Origin: DASYPQ01 sp041488095 | Lineage (GTDB): Bacteria > Planctomycetota > UBA1135 > GCA-002686595 | Length of the DNA stretch: 64,000 nucleotides | NCBI GenBank assembly: GCA_041488095.1 | Contig: JBGPOP010000017.1 | Location: 1-64,000 of the forward strand | Direction of reading: 5' to 3' | Shown: positions 35,386 through 44,110 of the stretch, one piece after another | Layout: each line of letters begins with the position of its first letter | Numbering within the stretch: the stretch's first letter is position 1 | Translations under genes and position numbers: made by a program | The notes under the pieces: model-generated | Database searches by the model: none | Told to the model about the DNA's origin: nothing | What the model saw: only the letters and a program-made list of their open reading frames with translations

Positions 35386-36471
35386 TTGAGCGCCCTCCGC
35401 TACCTTCCCTTCGCGCGCCGGGCGGTCCTGCGCTCCGGGCCGCCGATCCACCTGGGGCTCTTCGTCACCGGCGTGTGCAACCTGCGCTGCCGGCACTGCT
35501 TTCACTGGAAGCAGGTGGCCGAAGGCGTCCCGGGACCGCGTCTTGTCGACCTCGAGCGGCTGGCGGACTCGCTCGCGCGCATGGGCCCGCTCCTGTGGGT
35601 CTCCCTCGGCGGGGGAGAACCGTTCCTCCGCGGCGACCTCGCCGATGTCGCGCGCGCGTTCGGGCGCCACGGCCTGCGCCACCTCACGGTGCCGACGAAC
35701 GGACTCGTTCCGGAGCGCCAGGCCGAGTTCGTGGAGCGCGTCCTCTCCGAAAACCCCGAACTCTTCCTGACCGTGTCGGTCTCCTTCGACGGGCCGCCGC
35801 AGGTCCATGATTCGATCCGACAGGTCCCGGGTGGGCACGCGCGCGCCCGGGAGGCCGTCCAGGCGCTGCGCCAGCAGGCCGCCCGGAACCCGCGTCTCTC
35901 CGTGGGGATCCTCGTGTGCGTGACGCGCGAGAACCAGGCCGTCCTCGCCGACCACATGGAGGAGCTCGTGCGCGAGCTCTCGCCCGACAACGTGACGATC
36001 AACCTGGCGCGCGGGACCGCGCTCGATCCCTCCCTCCTCGAGGTCGATGTCGCGCGCTACGAGGAGATCGTCGCCAAGAAGCGGGAGCTGATCGCGTCCG
36101 GCGCGCTCCCCTACTTCAGCTTCCCGCTCGCGCGCCTGGCCGTCGCACGCGACGACCTGATGTACGAGCGCGTGGCGGGCGTTGCGCGCGGAGCTTCCGC
36201 CCACCTGCCCTGCACCGCCGGGACGCTCTCCGCCGTCGTCTTCGAGAACGGCGAGGTCCACTCCTGCGAGATCCTGGGGCGCTCGATCGGCAACCTGAAC
36301 GACGTCGGCTGGGATCTCTCCCGGCTCTGGGAGGGTCCTCCAGCGCGCGAGCTGCGCCGCGAGATCCGCGAGACGCACTGCGCGTGCACGTGGGAGTGCG
36401 CCCAAGCCGACAACATCCTCTTCCGCGCTCGGAGCTGGCCCCGTCTCGCGCTGCGCGCGCTCTCGACGTGA
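35386..36471 (+). CDS. Radical SAM / SPASM-like protein
   Basis: This 361-residue protein has the S-adenosylmethionine cluster motif C31-x3-C35-x2-C38 (CNLRCRHC), the GGGEP motif (SLGGGEPFLRGD) and a C-terminal SPASM-like region with further Cys (LPCTAGTLSAVV, HSCEILG, CACTWEC) that could bind auxiliary Fe-S clusters. Such enzymes modify peptides, heme or glycan precursors. It overlaps a GT2 gene as GTGA, and that gene overlaps a mannosyltransferase-like gene as ATGA, so a role in building or modifying a glycoconjugate is inferred. No precursor peptide gene is apparent. Confidence 0.85.
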   Translation: MSALRYLPFARRAVLRSGPPIHLGLFVTGVCNLRCRHCFHWKQVAEGVPGPRLVDLERLADSLARMGPLLWVSLGGGEPFLRGDLADVARAFGRHGLRHLTVPTNGLVPERQAEFVERVLSENPELFLTVSVSFDGPPQVHDSIRQVPGGHARAREAVQALRQQAARNPRLSVGILVCVTRENQAVLADHMEELVRELSPDNVTINLARGTALDPSLLEVDVARYEEIVAKKRELIASGALPYFSFPLARLAVARDDLMYERVAGVARGASAHLPCTAGTLSAVVFENGEVHSCEILGRSIGNLNDVGWDLSRLWEGPPARELRREIRETHCACTWECAQADNILFRARSWPRLALRALST

Positions 36472-37553
36472 GCGGGACGGAGCGAATTGCGCTGCGCCTC
36501 GGGATCCTCGTCCCGTGCCGCGACGAGGCGGCGGTGATCGAGCGCAAGCTCGCGAACCTCGCGCAAGCGCGCTGGCCCGAGGGCGGGACGCACCGCATCG
36601 CCGCGGTCGACGACCATTCGGTCGACGGAACGCTCGAGCGCGCCGGGAAGACCGCCGAGCAACTCTTCGGATCGCGCACCGACGTCCTCGTCTCGGTCGT
36701 CCGGAACGGCGTTCGCGCGGGGAAGCCCGGAGCCGTGCAGACCGGCCTCGCATTGCTCGAGCCCCAGGTCGATCTGATCGTCCTCACCGACGCGGACGTC
36801 GTCCTCGAGCCGGGGTCGCTCGAGGCTCTGTCGCGCGCTTTTTCGGGAGATCCGCGCCTGGCGATGGCGTGCGGGGCGCAGCGGTTCGTGCGCGACCTGG
36901 CCGAGGACGGGACGCCGCGCTCGGCCTCCCTGGGACCGATCCAGGACGCCTCGGAGCCCTTCGACCGCTGGACCGCGCGTGTGCGGCGGCTCGAGTCGTG
37001 GTCGGGAAGGCTCTTCAGCGTCCACGGACAGCTCCTGGCCTGGCGCGCGGACCTGCGCCTGCGCCCGCGTCCGGGGATCGCCGCCGACGACCTCGACCTG
37101 ATGCTCCAGGTGCGCTCGCGCGCGAGCGAGCCGCGGCGCGTGGCCCTCGCTCCGGGCGCGATCTTCTGCGAGGTCAAGATCCCCGTGGGCCCGGCCCGCC
37201 GGGCGCAGGCGCTCCGGCGCGCGCGGGCCTACGTCCAGGTCGTGCGCACGAGCGCGCCGCTCTCGACGGACGCGTTCTCGCGCGCGCAGTGGTTCTTCTA
37301 CCGCCGCGTGACGCTCGCCGCGCCGGTGCTGACCGCGGTGCTGCCGCTCGCAGCGACGGTCGCCGCGTGGACCTTCCTCGGCCTGGGCGCCGCGCTCGCG
37401 CTCCTCATGCTCTTCGCGCTGATCTTCACCAGCGCTCCGGGCTGGCGCTGGGCGAAGCTCGTGCTCCTGATCCGCGCGGCCAAGCGTCTGGAAGCGGAGA
37501 GCGCGCTGTCCGAGCGCTGGGAGCCGGAGCGGTGGAAGATCGTCCGCCGATGA
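36468..37553 (+). CDS. GT2-family glycosyltransferase with membrane tail
   Basis: This 361-residue protein starts at GTG in a GTGA overlap. The GT-A domain shows ILVPCRDEAAVIERKL, AAVDDHSVDGT and the metal-binding LTDADVVLEPGSL. ADDLDLMLQ is a likely catalytic-base region. Two hydrophobic helices near residues 285-325 anchor it to the membrane, as in processive or lipid-linked sugar transferases. The donor is unknown. It lies between the radical SAM gene and the mannosyltransferase/TPR gene. Confidence 0.85.
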   Translation: MSGTERIALRLGILVPCRDEAAVIERKLANLAQARWPEGGTHRIAAVDDHSVDGTLERAGKTAEQLFGSRTDVLVSVVRNGVRAGKPGAVQTGLALLEPQVDLIVLTDADVVLEPGSLEALSRAFSGDPRLAMACGAQRFVRDLAEDGTPRSASLGPIQDASEPFDRWTARVRRLESWSGRLFSVHGQLLAWRADLRLRPRPGIAADDLDLMLQVRSRASEPRRVALAPGAIFCEVKIPVGPARRAQALRRARAYVQVVRTSAPLSTDAFSRAQWFFYRRVTLAAPVLTAVLPLAATVAAWTFLGLGAALALLMLFALIFTSAPGWRWAKLVLLIRAAKRLEAESALSERWEPERWKIVRR

Positions 37554-39994
37554 CGGCTCGGCAGCTCGGGGTCGGCCGGCCCGGGAGTCCCAGGGATCGA
37601 TGGATCCTCGCGCTGATCCTAGCCCTGGCCTTCGCCGTGCGTCTCGTCGCCGTGTTCCAGTACGAGGCCCGCCACCCGAACGCCGAGCATCCCGCCATCG
37701 ACGAGGCGTCCTACGACGGCTGGGCGCGTGAGATCGCGGGGGGCCAGTGGGTCGGCAAGGAGGTGTACTTCCAGGAGCCGCTGTACCCCTACGCGCTGGG
37801 AGCGCTCTACGCTCTCCTCGGCCCGCATCGGATCGCCGCGCGCGTCGCACAGTGCGCGCTGTGGGCCGTGGCGACGGCGCTCGCCGGTCTTCTGGCGCGG
37901 CGTCTCTTCGGCCGCGCCGCGGGCTTCCTCGCGGCGCTCGCGATCGCGCTGTACTGGCCGGGGATCCTGTTCCCGGCCTTCCTGCTCAAGGAGAACCTGT
38001 TCCTTCCGCTCTTCGCGCTCTTCGCCCTCGCGCTCGTGCGGACGCGCGATCCCGCATCGGGCCCCGGCGCGGCGTGGAAGGATCGCGGCCGATGGCTGTT
38101 CGTCGGGGCGCTCGCGGGGCTCGGCGCCCTCTTGCGCGGGAACATGCTGGCTCTGCTGCCGCTCTTCGCGCTCTGGCCGATCGCGCGAGCCTGGCGGCTC
38201 CGGCGTCCCGCCGCGCCGGCCGTGGTCCATGCGGGAGCGTTCCTCTCCGGGTCGGCCGGCGTGCTGCTCCCCGTCGCGCTGCGCAACCTCGCCGTCGGGG
38301 GCGTCTTCCTGCTCACGACGAGCGGCGCGGGCACGAACCTCTACGGGGGCAACAACCTCGAGAACCCCTACGGGCGCGCGAGCGAGCCCGGCTTCGTGCG
38401 CGGCATACCCGAGCACGAGGCCGGCGACTGGCGGCGCGAGGCGGAACGGCGGCTCGCGCGTCCGCTCGATCCGGGCGAGGTCAGCGCGTACTGGCGCGGC
38501 GAAACGCTGCGCTCCTTCCGCGATCACCCCCGCGAGCACCTGGCGATCCTGTGGAACAAGCTGCGGCTCTCGCTCGGACGGTACGAGGTTCCCGACGACC
38601 ACTGTCTGTACTGGGACTCGTTCTTCGTCCCGATCGCGCGCGTGCCGTTGCCGGGATTCGGTCTGATCGGGACGCTCGGCCTGGCCGGCCTGGCCCTCTT
38701 CCTGCTGCACGCGCGGAGGGGGAGGAGGAGCCCTCTCGTGACGAGCCTCCCCGCGTCCTTCGAGGTCGCCGACCCCGAAGCGGCGGCGGAGGTCGCGCTG
38801 GTCTTCCTCCTGTACCTCGGCACGATCGTCCTGACCGTGACCAGCGACCGCGCGCGGCTGCCGCTCGTGGCGCTGCTCGCGCCGTTCGCCGGGTGGACGC
38901 TCGTCTGGGCGGCGAGAGCCGGGGCGAGCCGGAGCCAGGACGCGGTCGTGCGCCTTGCGCTGGCGCTGTTTCTCGGCGCGCTCGCGGTGCACGCGCGGGT
39001 GCTGCCGGAGGCGGAGATCGCCGAGGACTTCGACGAGCGCGACTACAACCTGGCGGTGCAGCGGCTGCGCGACGAGGGTCGGACCGACGAGGCGCGAGCG
39101 ATCGCCGAACGGCTCGTCGCGGAGCATGCGAAGAGCGCGCGCGCCCGGACCCTGCTCGCCGAGATCGACTTCCGGGACGCAGCCGCGCTCGCGCGCACGC
39201 CCGATGCCGTCGCGCGGCGCGCGGGCCGGGCGAAGCTCGAAGCCGTCCTGGCCCGGGTCGAGCCGCTCGCCGACGAGCCGAGCCTGAACACGCGAGAGCG
39301 TTTCCGCGCAGCCAGCCTGTGCGCGTGGATCCAACTCGAGCGAGGGGAGTGGAGCCGGGCGCAGGCGCGCTTCCTGCAGGCGCTCGCGTTCGACGGCGAG
39401 AGCCGCGAGCTGCGGGAGGGCTTCGTGCGAGCGCTGCTCGGGTCGGTCGAGTCCCGTCCGGAGGAGGAGGGGCGCGCCGACACGGAGGAAGCGCTCGCAC
39501 GACTCCGCCAGCTGCGGTCGACCGCGAGCGACGACCCGAAAGCTCCCGCTCTCGAGATCCTGACGGCGCAGGCCGAGTTCCTGAAGGGTCGGGCGATGCT
39601 CGACGCTTTGTCCGCGAGCGACGAGGAGAAGAAGCTCGGCAAGCAGTCGGTGCAGACCGCGCTCAAGCGGCTGCAACGCGTCGCCGGACCGCAGAGGATC
39701 CCGGCCGATCTCCGCCGACGGGCGCGCCTGGTCGCCGGCGCGATCCAGCTCTATCTCCGCAACTGGAAACCGGCCGAGAACCACTACCACGCGGCGCACG
39801 GTCCCGGCACCGACCCGGAGGCCGACCTCGGGCTCCTCCAGGCGATGCTGGGATCGCTCGAGGAGTCCGCGAAGAGCGACGATCGATCGCGCGGAGTCGT
39901 TGAGGCGGATCGGTTGCTTCGCGATCTGAGGAGCACCGACCCAGAGTCGCCGCTCCTGGAGGACCTCGGACGCCGCCTCGATCGGGTGAGGTGA
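37550..39994 (+). CDS. ArnT/PMT-like lipid-linked-sugar transferase with C-terminal TPR region
   Basis: This 814-residue protein starts at the ATGA overlap. The first half (about 1-480) has ten or more transmembrane helices and a GT39/GT83-type first periplasmic loop (HPAIDEASYDGWAREI with the catalytic-type Asp-Glu). NLYGGNNLENPYGR lies in a later loop. The second half (about 490-814) is soluble and helical, with TPR-like repeats. It would use a polyprenyl-phosphate sugar to modify proteins or lipids outside the inner membrane. The GT2 gene ahead may make its donor. The TPR part could bind the acceptor. Confidence 0.82.
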   Translation: MTARQLGVGRPGSPRDRWILALILALAFAVRLVAVFQYEARHPNAEHPAIDEASYDGWAREIAGGQWVGKEVYFQEPLYPYALGALYALLGPHRIAARVAQCALWAVATALAGLLARRLFGRAAGFLAALAIALYWPGILFPAFLLKENLFLPLFALFALALVRTRDPASGPGAAWKDRGRWLFVGALAGLGALLRGNMLALLPLFALWPIARAWRLRRPAAPAVVHAGAFLSGSAGVLLPVALRNLAVGGVFLLTTSGAGTNLYGGNNLENPYGRASEPGFVRGIPEHEAGDWRREAERRLARPLDPGEVSAYWRGETLRSFRDHPREHLAILWNKLRLSLGRYEVPDDHCLYWDSFFVPIARVPLPGFGLIGTLGLAGLALFLLHARRGRRSPLVTSLPASFEVADPEAAAEVALVFLLYLGTIVLTVTSDRARLPLVALLAPFAGWTLVWAARAGASRSQDAVVRLALALFLGALAVHARVLPEAEIAEDFDERDYNLAVQRLRDEGRTDEARAIAERLVAEHAKSARARTLLAEIDFRDAAALARTPDAVARRAGRAKLEAVLARVEPLADEPSLNTRERFRAASLCAWIQLERGEWSRAQARFLQALAFDGESRELREGFVRALLGSVESRPEEEGRADTEEALARLRQLRSTASDDPKAPALEILTAQAEFLKGRAMLDALSASDEEKKLGKQSVQTALKRLQRVAGPQRIPADLRRRARLVAGAIQLYLRNWKPAENHYHAAHGPGTDPEADLGLLQAMLGSLEESAKSDDRSRGVVEADRLLRDLRSTDPESPLLEDLGRRLDRVR

Positions 39995-40016
39995 AGCGAC
40001 TGCGGATCGACCCGCT

Positions 40017-40103
40017 TCAGAAACCCAGCGCGAAGACGTTCAGCTCCCCGATGTAGACCAGGACCGCCCGGCCGAGAACATCGCGTCCCAAGAGGGTCGA
40101 CAC
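40017..40103 (-). pseudogene. Remnant of a retropepsin-like aspartic protease gene
   Basis: Directly after the stop of the small gene at 40105, 28 codons read through to TGA at 40017-40019. The residues STLLGRDVLGRAVLVYIGEL resemble the conserved C-terminal strand-turn of bacterial retropepsin-like proteases, which are commonly encoded right after DUF5678-like small proteins. The catalytic D-T/S-G region and most of the domain are absent. The identification rests on family recall and gene order and needs a profile search. Confidence 0.5.
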
Positions 40104-40104
40104 C

Positions 40105-40341
40105 TCAGCAACCGATCCGGCCGACGGAGTCGAGCTCCTCCTGCTTCGTGAGGACCTTCTTGACCAGGAACGGCGTGTGGCCGAGAACCTGGAAGCCTCG
40201 ATCGACGCCTGCCTGCCAGGTCTCGAACAGACCGACGACCCGGTCCTCCTTGATCAGGACGTACTTGCCCTTGGCCTGCCCCACGAGCTCCTCACGGTGG
40301 GCCTCGAACGTCTGCAGCTCGCGGTCGAGCAGAGCGGACAT
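40105..40341 (-). CDS. Small DUF5678-like protein
   Basis: This 78-residue protein has the pattern KYVLIKEDRVVGLFETWQAG followed by FLVKKVL, typical of short DUF5678-like proteins found in cyanobacteria, planctomycetes and others. They are often encoded just upstream of an aspartic protease gene, and only a remnant of that partner remains here. The ATG at 40341 has a strong AGGAGGAA ribosome site 3 to 10 bases ahead and a TAGAAT box 21 bases upstream. The function of the family is unknown. Confidence 0.8.
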   Translation of the reverse strand: MSALLDRELQTFEAHREELVGQAKGKYVLIKEDRVVGLFETWQAGVDRGFQVLGHTPFLVKKVLTKQEELDSVGRIGC

Positions 40342-40362
40342 GTTTCCTCCTCGTTGGATCGG

Positions 40363-40368
40363 ATTCTA
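40363..40368 (-). promoter_or_regulatory. Putative -10 box (TAGAAT) of the small DUF5678-like gene
   Basis: On the minus strand TAGAAT ends 21 bases before the ATG at 40341, leaving a short leader that holds the strong ribosome site. Confidence 0.45.
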
Positions 40369-40481
40369 AATGGATGCGGCCGTGTTGGCCATCCTCGCGG
40401 ACCGGGCCGCGAGGAGCGGGTTGCAGACGATCCTGGCTATTTCGGTGAGAGAAGAGGTCCCGATCGAGGGGAGAGAGTCCG

Positions 40482-42353
40482 CTAGACCTTCGTGACGGCC
40501 ACGGCCGGCTCCTCCTCGCTGAACTGCAGCGCGTGGAGCCGCGCGTAGATGCCGCCCATCGCGAGCAGCTCCTCGTGGGTTCCCTGCTCGCGCAGCTTCC
40601 CGCGGTGCATCACGAGGATCTTGTCCGCGCGGCGCACGGTCGAGAGGCGGTGCGCGACGACGAGCGCGCTCCTCCCCTCGAGCAGCCGGCGCGTCGCCGT
40701 CTCGATCTGCGCCTCGGTGTTCGAGTCGACGCTCGCCGTGGCCTCGTCCAGGATCACGATGCGCGGGTTGCCCGCCAGCGCCCGCGCGATCGCGAGGAGC
40801 TGCCGCTCGCCGGTCGAGAAGGCCGCGCCGCGCTCGGCGACCGGCGCGTGGAGGCCGCCGGGCAGCTTCGCGATGAGCTCGTCGGCCCGGCTGGCTTCGA
40901 GCGCGAGCTCGAGGGACTCCTCGGTCACGTCCTCGCGCTCCATCACCAGGTTCTCCTGCACCGTCCCGGCGAAGAGGAAGTCCTCCTGCATGACCAGGCC
41001 GATGCTCCGGCGCAGCGTGGGCACGTCGAAGTCGCGGAGCTCGACGCCGTCGATCGTGATGCGGCCGAAGGTCGGGTCGTAGAAGCGCAGGAGGAGATTG
41101 ACGAGCGTCGACTTCCCCGCTCCCGTCGCCCCGACGACCGCGACGGTCTCGCCGGGCCGGATGTCGAAGCTCACGTCCGACAGCACCTCGACGCCGGCCG
41201 CGTAGGAAAAGGACACCTGGTCGAACTGCACGTGGCCGCGCATCGGCTCGCGCCGGCCCTCGAGGACGGCTCCGTTCCGCGGCACGGCGGGCGCGAGCTT
41301 CGAGTGCGTGTCGAGGATGTCGAACACGCGCTCCGCCGACGCGAACGCGCTTTGCAGGATGTTGTAGCGTTCGCCGAGCTCGCGGATCGGGGCGACGAGG
41401 AGCGCCAGGTACAGCCAGAACTGGAAGAACTCGCCGTAGGTCAGCCGACCGTGCCAGATCGAGCCCCCGCCGACCCACAAGGCCGATCCCTGGACCCCGC
41501 TGACGACGAAATCGATGGTCGGGAAGAAGAGCGCGAAGAGGAAGATCGTCTTCAGGTTTGCGTCCAGATAGGCGCCGAGATGGCCGGCGAAGCGCTTCGA
41601 GACGTGATCCTCGCGGCGGAAGACCTGCACGACGCGGATACCCTGGAGCACCTCCTGGAGGTAGCCGTTGAGTCGGGCGAGCCGCGCGCGCACCAGACGG
41701 TGGGCATGCCGTGCGCCACCTCGGAAGACGAGGCTCACACCGATCAGAAAGGGTGTGCCGGCGCAGACGACGAGCGCGAGGCGCGCGTCGAGCCAGAACA
41801 GGATCCCGACCAGGAACACCACCTTCACGAGGTCGAACAGGAGCACGACCAGGCCCGAGGTGAACATCTCGTTCAGGTTCTCGACGTCCGTCGTGACGCG
41901 CGTCACGAGTTGGCCCGTCGGACGCTTGTCGAAGAACGCGAGGTCGAGGCCCTGCATGTGGCGGAACAGCTGCTCGCGCAAGTCCGCGATCACCTTCTGT
42001 CCGGTCCGGTTGAGCTGGGCCACCTCGAAGTAGCGGAAGAGGAGCGAGAGGAGGACGACGCCGACGTACACACCCACCCAGATCCGGAATTCGCTCACGA
42101 AGGCGGAGACGTCCGCCGCGGGATCGGCGGCGCGTGCCGTGCTCGCGGCCTTGAGCGGGCCGTCGAGTTCGTGCTTCCAGATCCAGGGGCCGAGGACATC
42201 CAGCGCGAAGAGCACCGCGAGGACGAGGAAGCTCGTCGCGAAGAGGCCCCAGTGCGGCCGCGCGAAGGCCAGCAGGCGACGGGCGAGCCCGCCGTCCCAC
42301 ACCTTCGACGCGACCGTGTCGTCCAGGGGATCGTCGAGGTCCGTATCGGTCAC
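40482..42353 (-). CDS. ABC exporter half (consensus Walker B, degenerate signature)
   Basis: This 623-residue half-transporter has six transmembrane helices (about 25-330) and a C-terminal ATPase. Walker A is GATGAGKST, Walker B IVILDEATASVD keeps the catalytic Glu, but the signature is FSTGERQ instead of LSGGQ. It complements the neighbouring half. The GTG at 42353 is preferred: it forms a GTGA overlap with the other half's stop, and the codons from the ATG at 42392 lack local G/C third-position bias. The pair should export a lipid or hydrophobic compound, as MsbA or TM287/288 relatives do. Confidence 0.88.
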   Translation of the reverse strand: MTDTDLDDPLDDTVASKVWDGGLARRLLAFARPHWGLFATSFLVLAVLFALDVLGPWIWKHELDGPLKAASTARAADPAADVSAFVSEFRIWVGVYVGVVLLSLLFRYFEVAQLNRTGQKVIADLREQLFRHMQGLDLAFFDKRPTGQLVTRVTTDVENLNEMFTSGLVVLLFDLVKVVFLVGILFWLDARLALVVCAGTPFLIGVSLVFRGGARHAHRLVRARLARLNGYLQEVLQGIRVVQVFRREDHVSKRFAGHLGAYLDANLKTIFLFALFFPTIDFVVSGVQGSALWVGGGSIWHGRLTYGEFFQFWLYLALLVAPIRELGERYNILQSAFASAERVFDILDTHSKLAPAVPRNGAVLEGRREPMRGHVQFDQVSFSYAAGVEVLSDVSFDIRPGETVAVVGATGAGKSTLVNLLLRFYDPTFGRITIDGVELRDFDVPTLRRSIGLVMQEDFLFAGTVQENLVMEREDVTEESLELALEASRADELIAKLPGGLHAPVAERGAAFSTGERQLLAIARALAGNPRIVILDEATASVDSNTEAQIETATRRLLEGRSALVVAHRLSTVRRADKILVMHRGKLREQGTHEELLAMGGIYARLHALQFSEEEPAVAVTKV

Positions 42354-44095
42354 AGGATCGCGAGCTCCTCCTGCGCCTGCTGCCGGGACCATGTCCGCCG
42401 GTACCAGCCCTCTTTCGCGAGGAGCTCCGCGTGCGCCCCGATCGCTTCGACCGAACCCGACTTCCCCAGCACCACGATCTGGTCCGCGCGAACGACTGAC
42501 GAGAGCCGGTGCGCGGCGATCACGACCGTGCGGCCTTTCCCGGCGCGGCGCAGGTGTTCGAGAAGCCGTTGCTCGGTCTCCGTGTCGACGGCGCTCAGCG
42601 CGTCGTCGAGCACGAGGATCCGGGGATCGCGTGCCAGCGCGCGGGCGATGCAGGTTCGCTGCCGCTGTCCTCCCGAAAGCGTGACCCCGCGTTCGCCGAT
42701 GAGCTGGTCGAGTCCGCCGGGGAACGCCGCGACCTCCTCGGTCATGCAGGTGGCCTCGACGAGCTCGCGCACTCGCGCGTCGTCGATCGGGCCCTCCGCG
42801 CCGAAAACGATGTTGTCGCGGTAGGGCTCGGAGAAGAGGAAGCTGTCCTGCGGGACATAGCCGAGCGCCCCGCGGAGCGTCGCAAGGGACAGGTCGCGGA
42901 TCGGCACGGCGTCGAGGCGGATCTCACCTTGCGCGTCAAGGAGCCGGCCCAGGAGATAGAGGAGCGTCGTCTTCCCCGATCCGGTCGGCCCGACGACCCC
43001 GAGGACGCTCCCCGCGGGCACCTCGACCGTGACGCCCTGGAGCGCTGGACGCTGCGTGCCCTCGTAGGTGTAGGAGACCTGTCGCAGCGACAGGGCACCG
43101 CGCACGGACGGCAGGGCGACGGGCTTCGTCGGCTCCAGGATCTCGGAAGTCCTCGAGAGGAGCTCGTCGATCCGCTTCGCGCTCGCGACGGCGCGCGGGT
43201 ACATCCCCAGGATCCATCCGACCGCGATGATCGGCCAGAAGACCTTGAAGGTGAGGTCGAAGAACTTGAACAGGTCCCCCACGGGGAGCTTGCGGTCGAT
43301 CATCGCGAGACCGCCGAGCATGAGGATGACGACGAACGTGAAGTCGTTCGCCGCGTGCGTCAGCGCATGGGTCAGCCCGCGCGAGTGGCCCAGGCGGATC
43401 TGGTTGTCCATGTTCCGCCGCGAGGCGGCGTCGAAGCGCGCGATCTGCTGTGCCTCGCGTCCATATCCCTTGACGATGCGGATGCCGGAGAAGCTCTCCT
43501 GCGCGCGGTGGCCGATGTCGGCGATCGACTCCTGGACCGCCTCGCTCCAGCGGTGGAGCTGGGGCGTGAACATCTTCATGCCGAGACCCATCAAGAGCAG
43601 CGGCAGGATCATCGTCGCGGCCAGCGGCGCATTCAGGAAGAAGAGGAGCGCCATGGAGACCGGCACCATGACGACCGCGCCGCCCGTGTACATGACGCCC
43701 GGACCGAGGAACATGCGGATGTTCTCGACGTCCGAGGTCACGCGGCTGACGATGTCGCCCGAACGGCTCTGGGTGTGGAAGGAGAAGGGAAGGGAGACGA
43801 GCTTGTCGAAGAGCTCCTGCTTCAGCTCGTTCTCGACCCAGCGCGAGACGACGACGATCCACCACCGCTGGAAGTAGCGCAGGACGCCGCGGAAGGCCGC
43901 GAGACCGAGGACGATGGCGAAGATGCCGCCGAGGAAGGACGCGTCCGACCCCAAGCGCAGCTTGTCGAGCGCGTTCCCGATCACCACGGTGACCGCGATG
44001 TCGCCGAGCTGCGCGAGGGGCAAGCAGGCGAAGCCGGCGCCGAGATGGCGCTTGTGGCGCAGAAAGCGCTGGAAGAAGGGCCAGAGACGCTTCAC
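42350..44095 (-). CDS. ABC exporter half (canonical signature, degenerate Walker B)
   Basis: This 581-residue half-transporter starts at GTG 44095. Six helices (about 15-310) precede the ATPase: Walker A GPTGSGKT, intact LSGGQRQR signature, but Walker B ILVLDDALSAVD with Asp in place of the catalytic Glu. Paired with the downstream half, one nucleotide site has consensus residues and the other is degenerate, the arrangement of heterodimeric type IV exporters. It follows the M28 peptidase gene by 15 bases and overlaps its partner as GTGA. Confidence 0.88.
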   Translation of the reverse strand: MKRLWPFFQRFLRHKRHLGAGFACLPLAQLGDIAVTVVIGNALDKLRLGSDASFLGGIFAIVLGLAAFRGVLRYFQRWWIVVVSRWVENELKQELFDKLVSLPFSFHTQSRSGDIVSRVTSDVENIRMFLGPGVMYTGGAVVMVPVSMALLFFLNAPLAATMILPLLLMGLGMKMFTPQLHRWSEAVQESIADIGHRAQESFSGIRIVKGYGREAQQIARFDAASRRNMDNQIRLGHSRGLTHALTHAANDFTFVVILMLGGLAMIDRKLPVGDLFKFFDLTFKVFWPIIAVGWILGMYPRAVASAKRIDELLSRTSEILEPTKPVALPSVRGALSLRQVSYTYEGTQRPALQGVTVEVPAGSVLGVVGPTGSGKTTLLYLLGRLLDAQGEIRLDAVPIRDLSLATLRGALGYVPQDSFLFSEPYRDNIVFGAEGPIDDARVRELVEATCMTEEVAAFPGGLDQLIGERGVTLSGGQRQRTCIARALARDPRILVLDDALSAVDTETEQRLLEHLRRAGKGRTVVIAAHRLSSVVRADQIVVLGKSGSVEAIGAHAELLAKEGWYRRTWSRQQAQEELAIL

Positions 44096-44110
44096 GGCGG
44101 AGAAGGAGGC

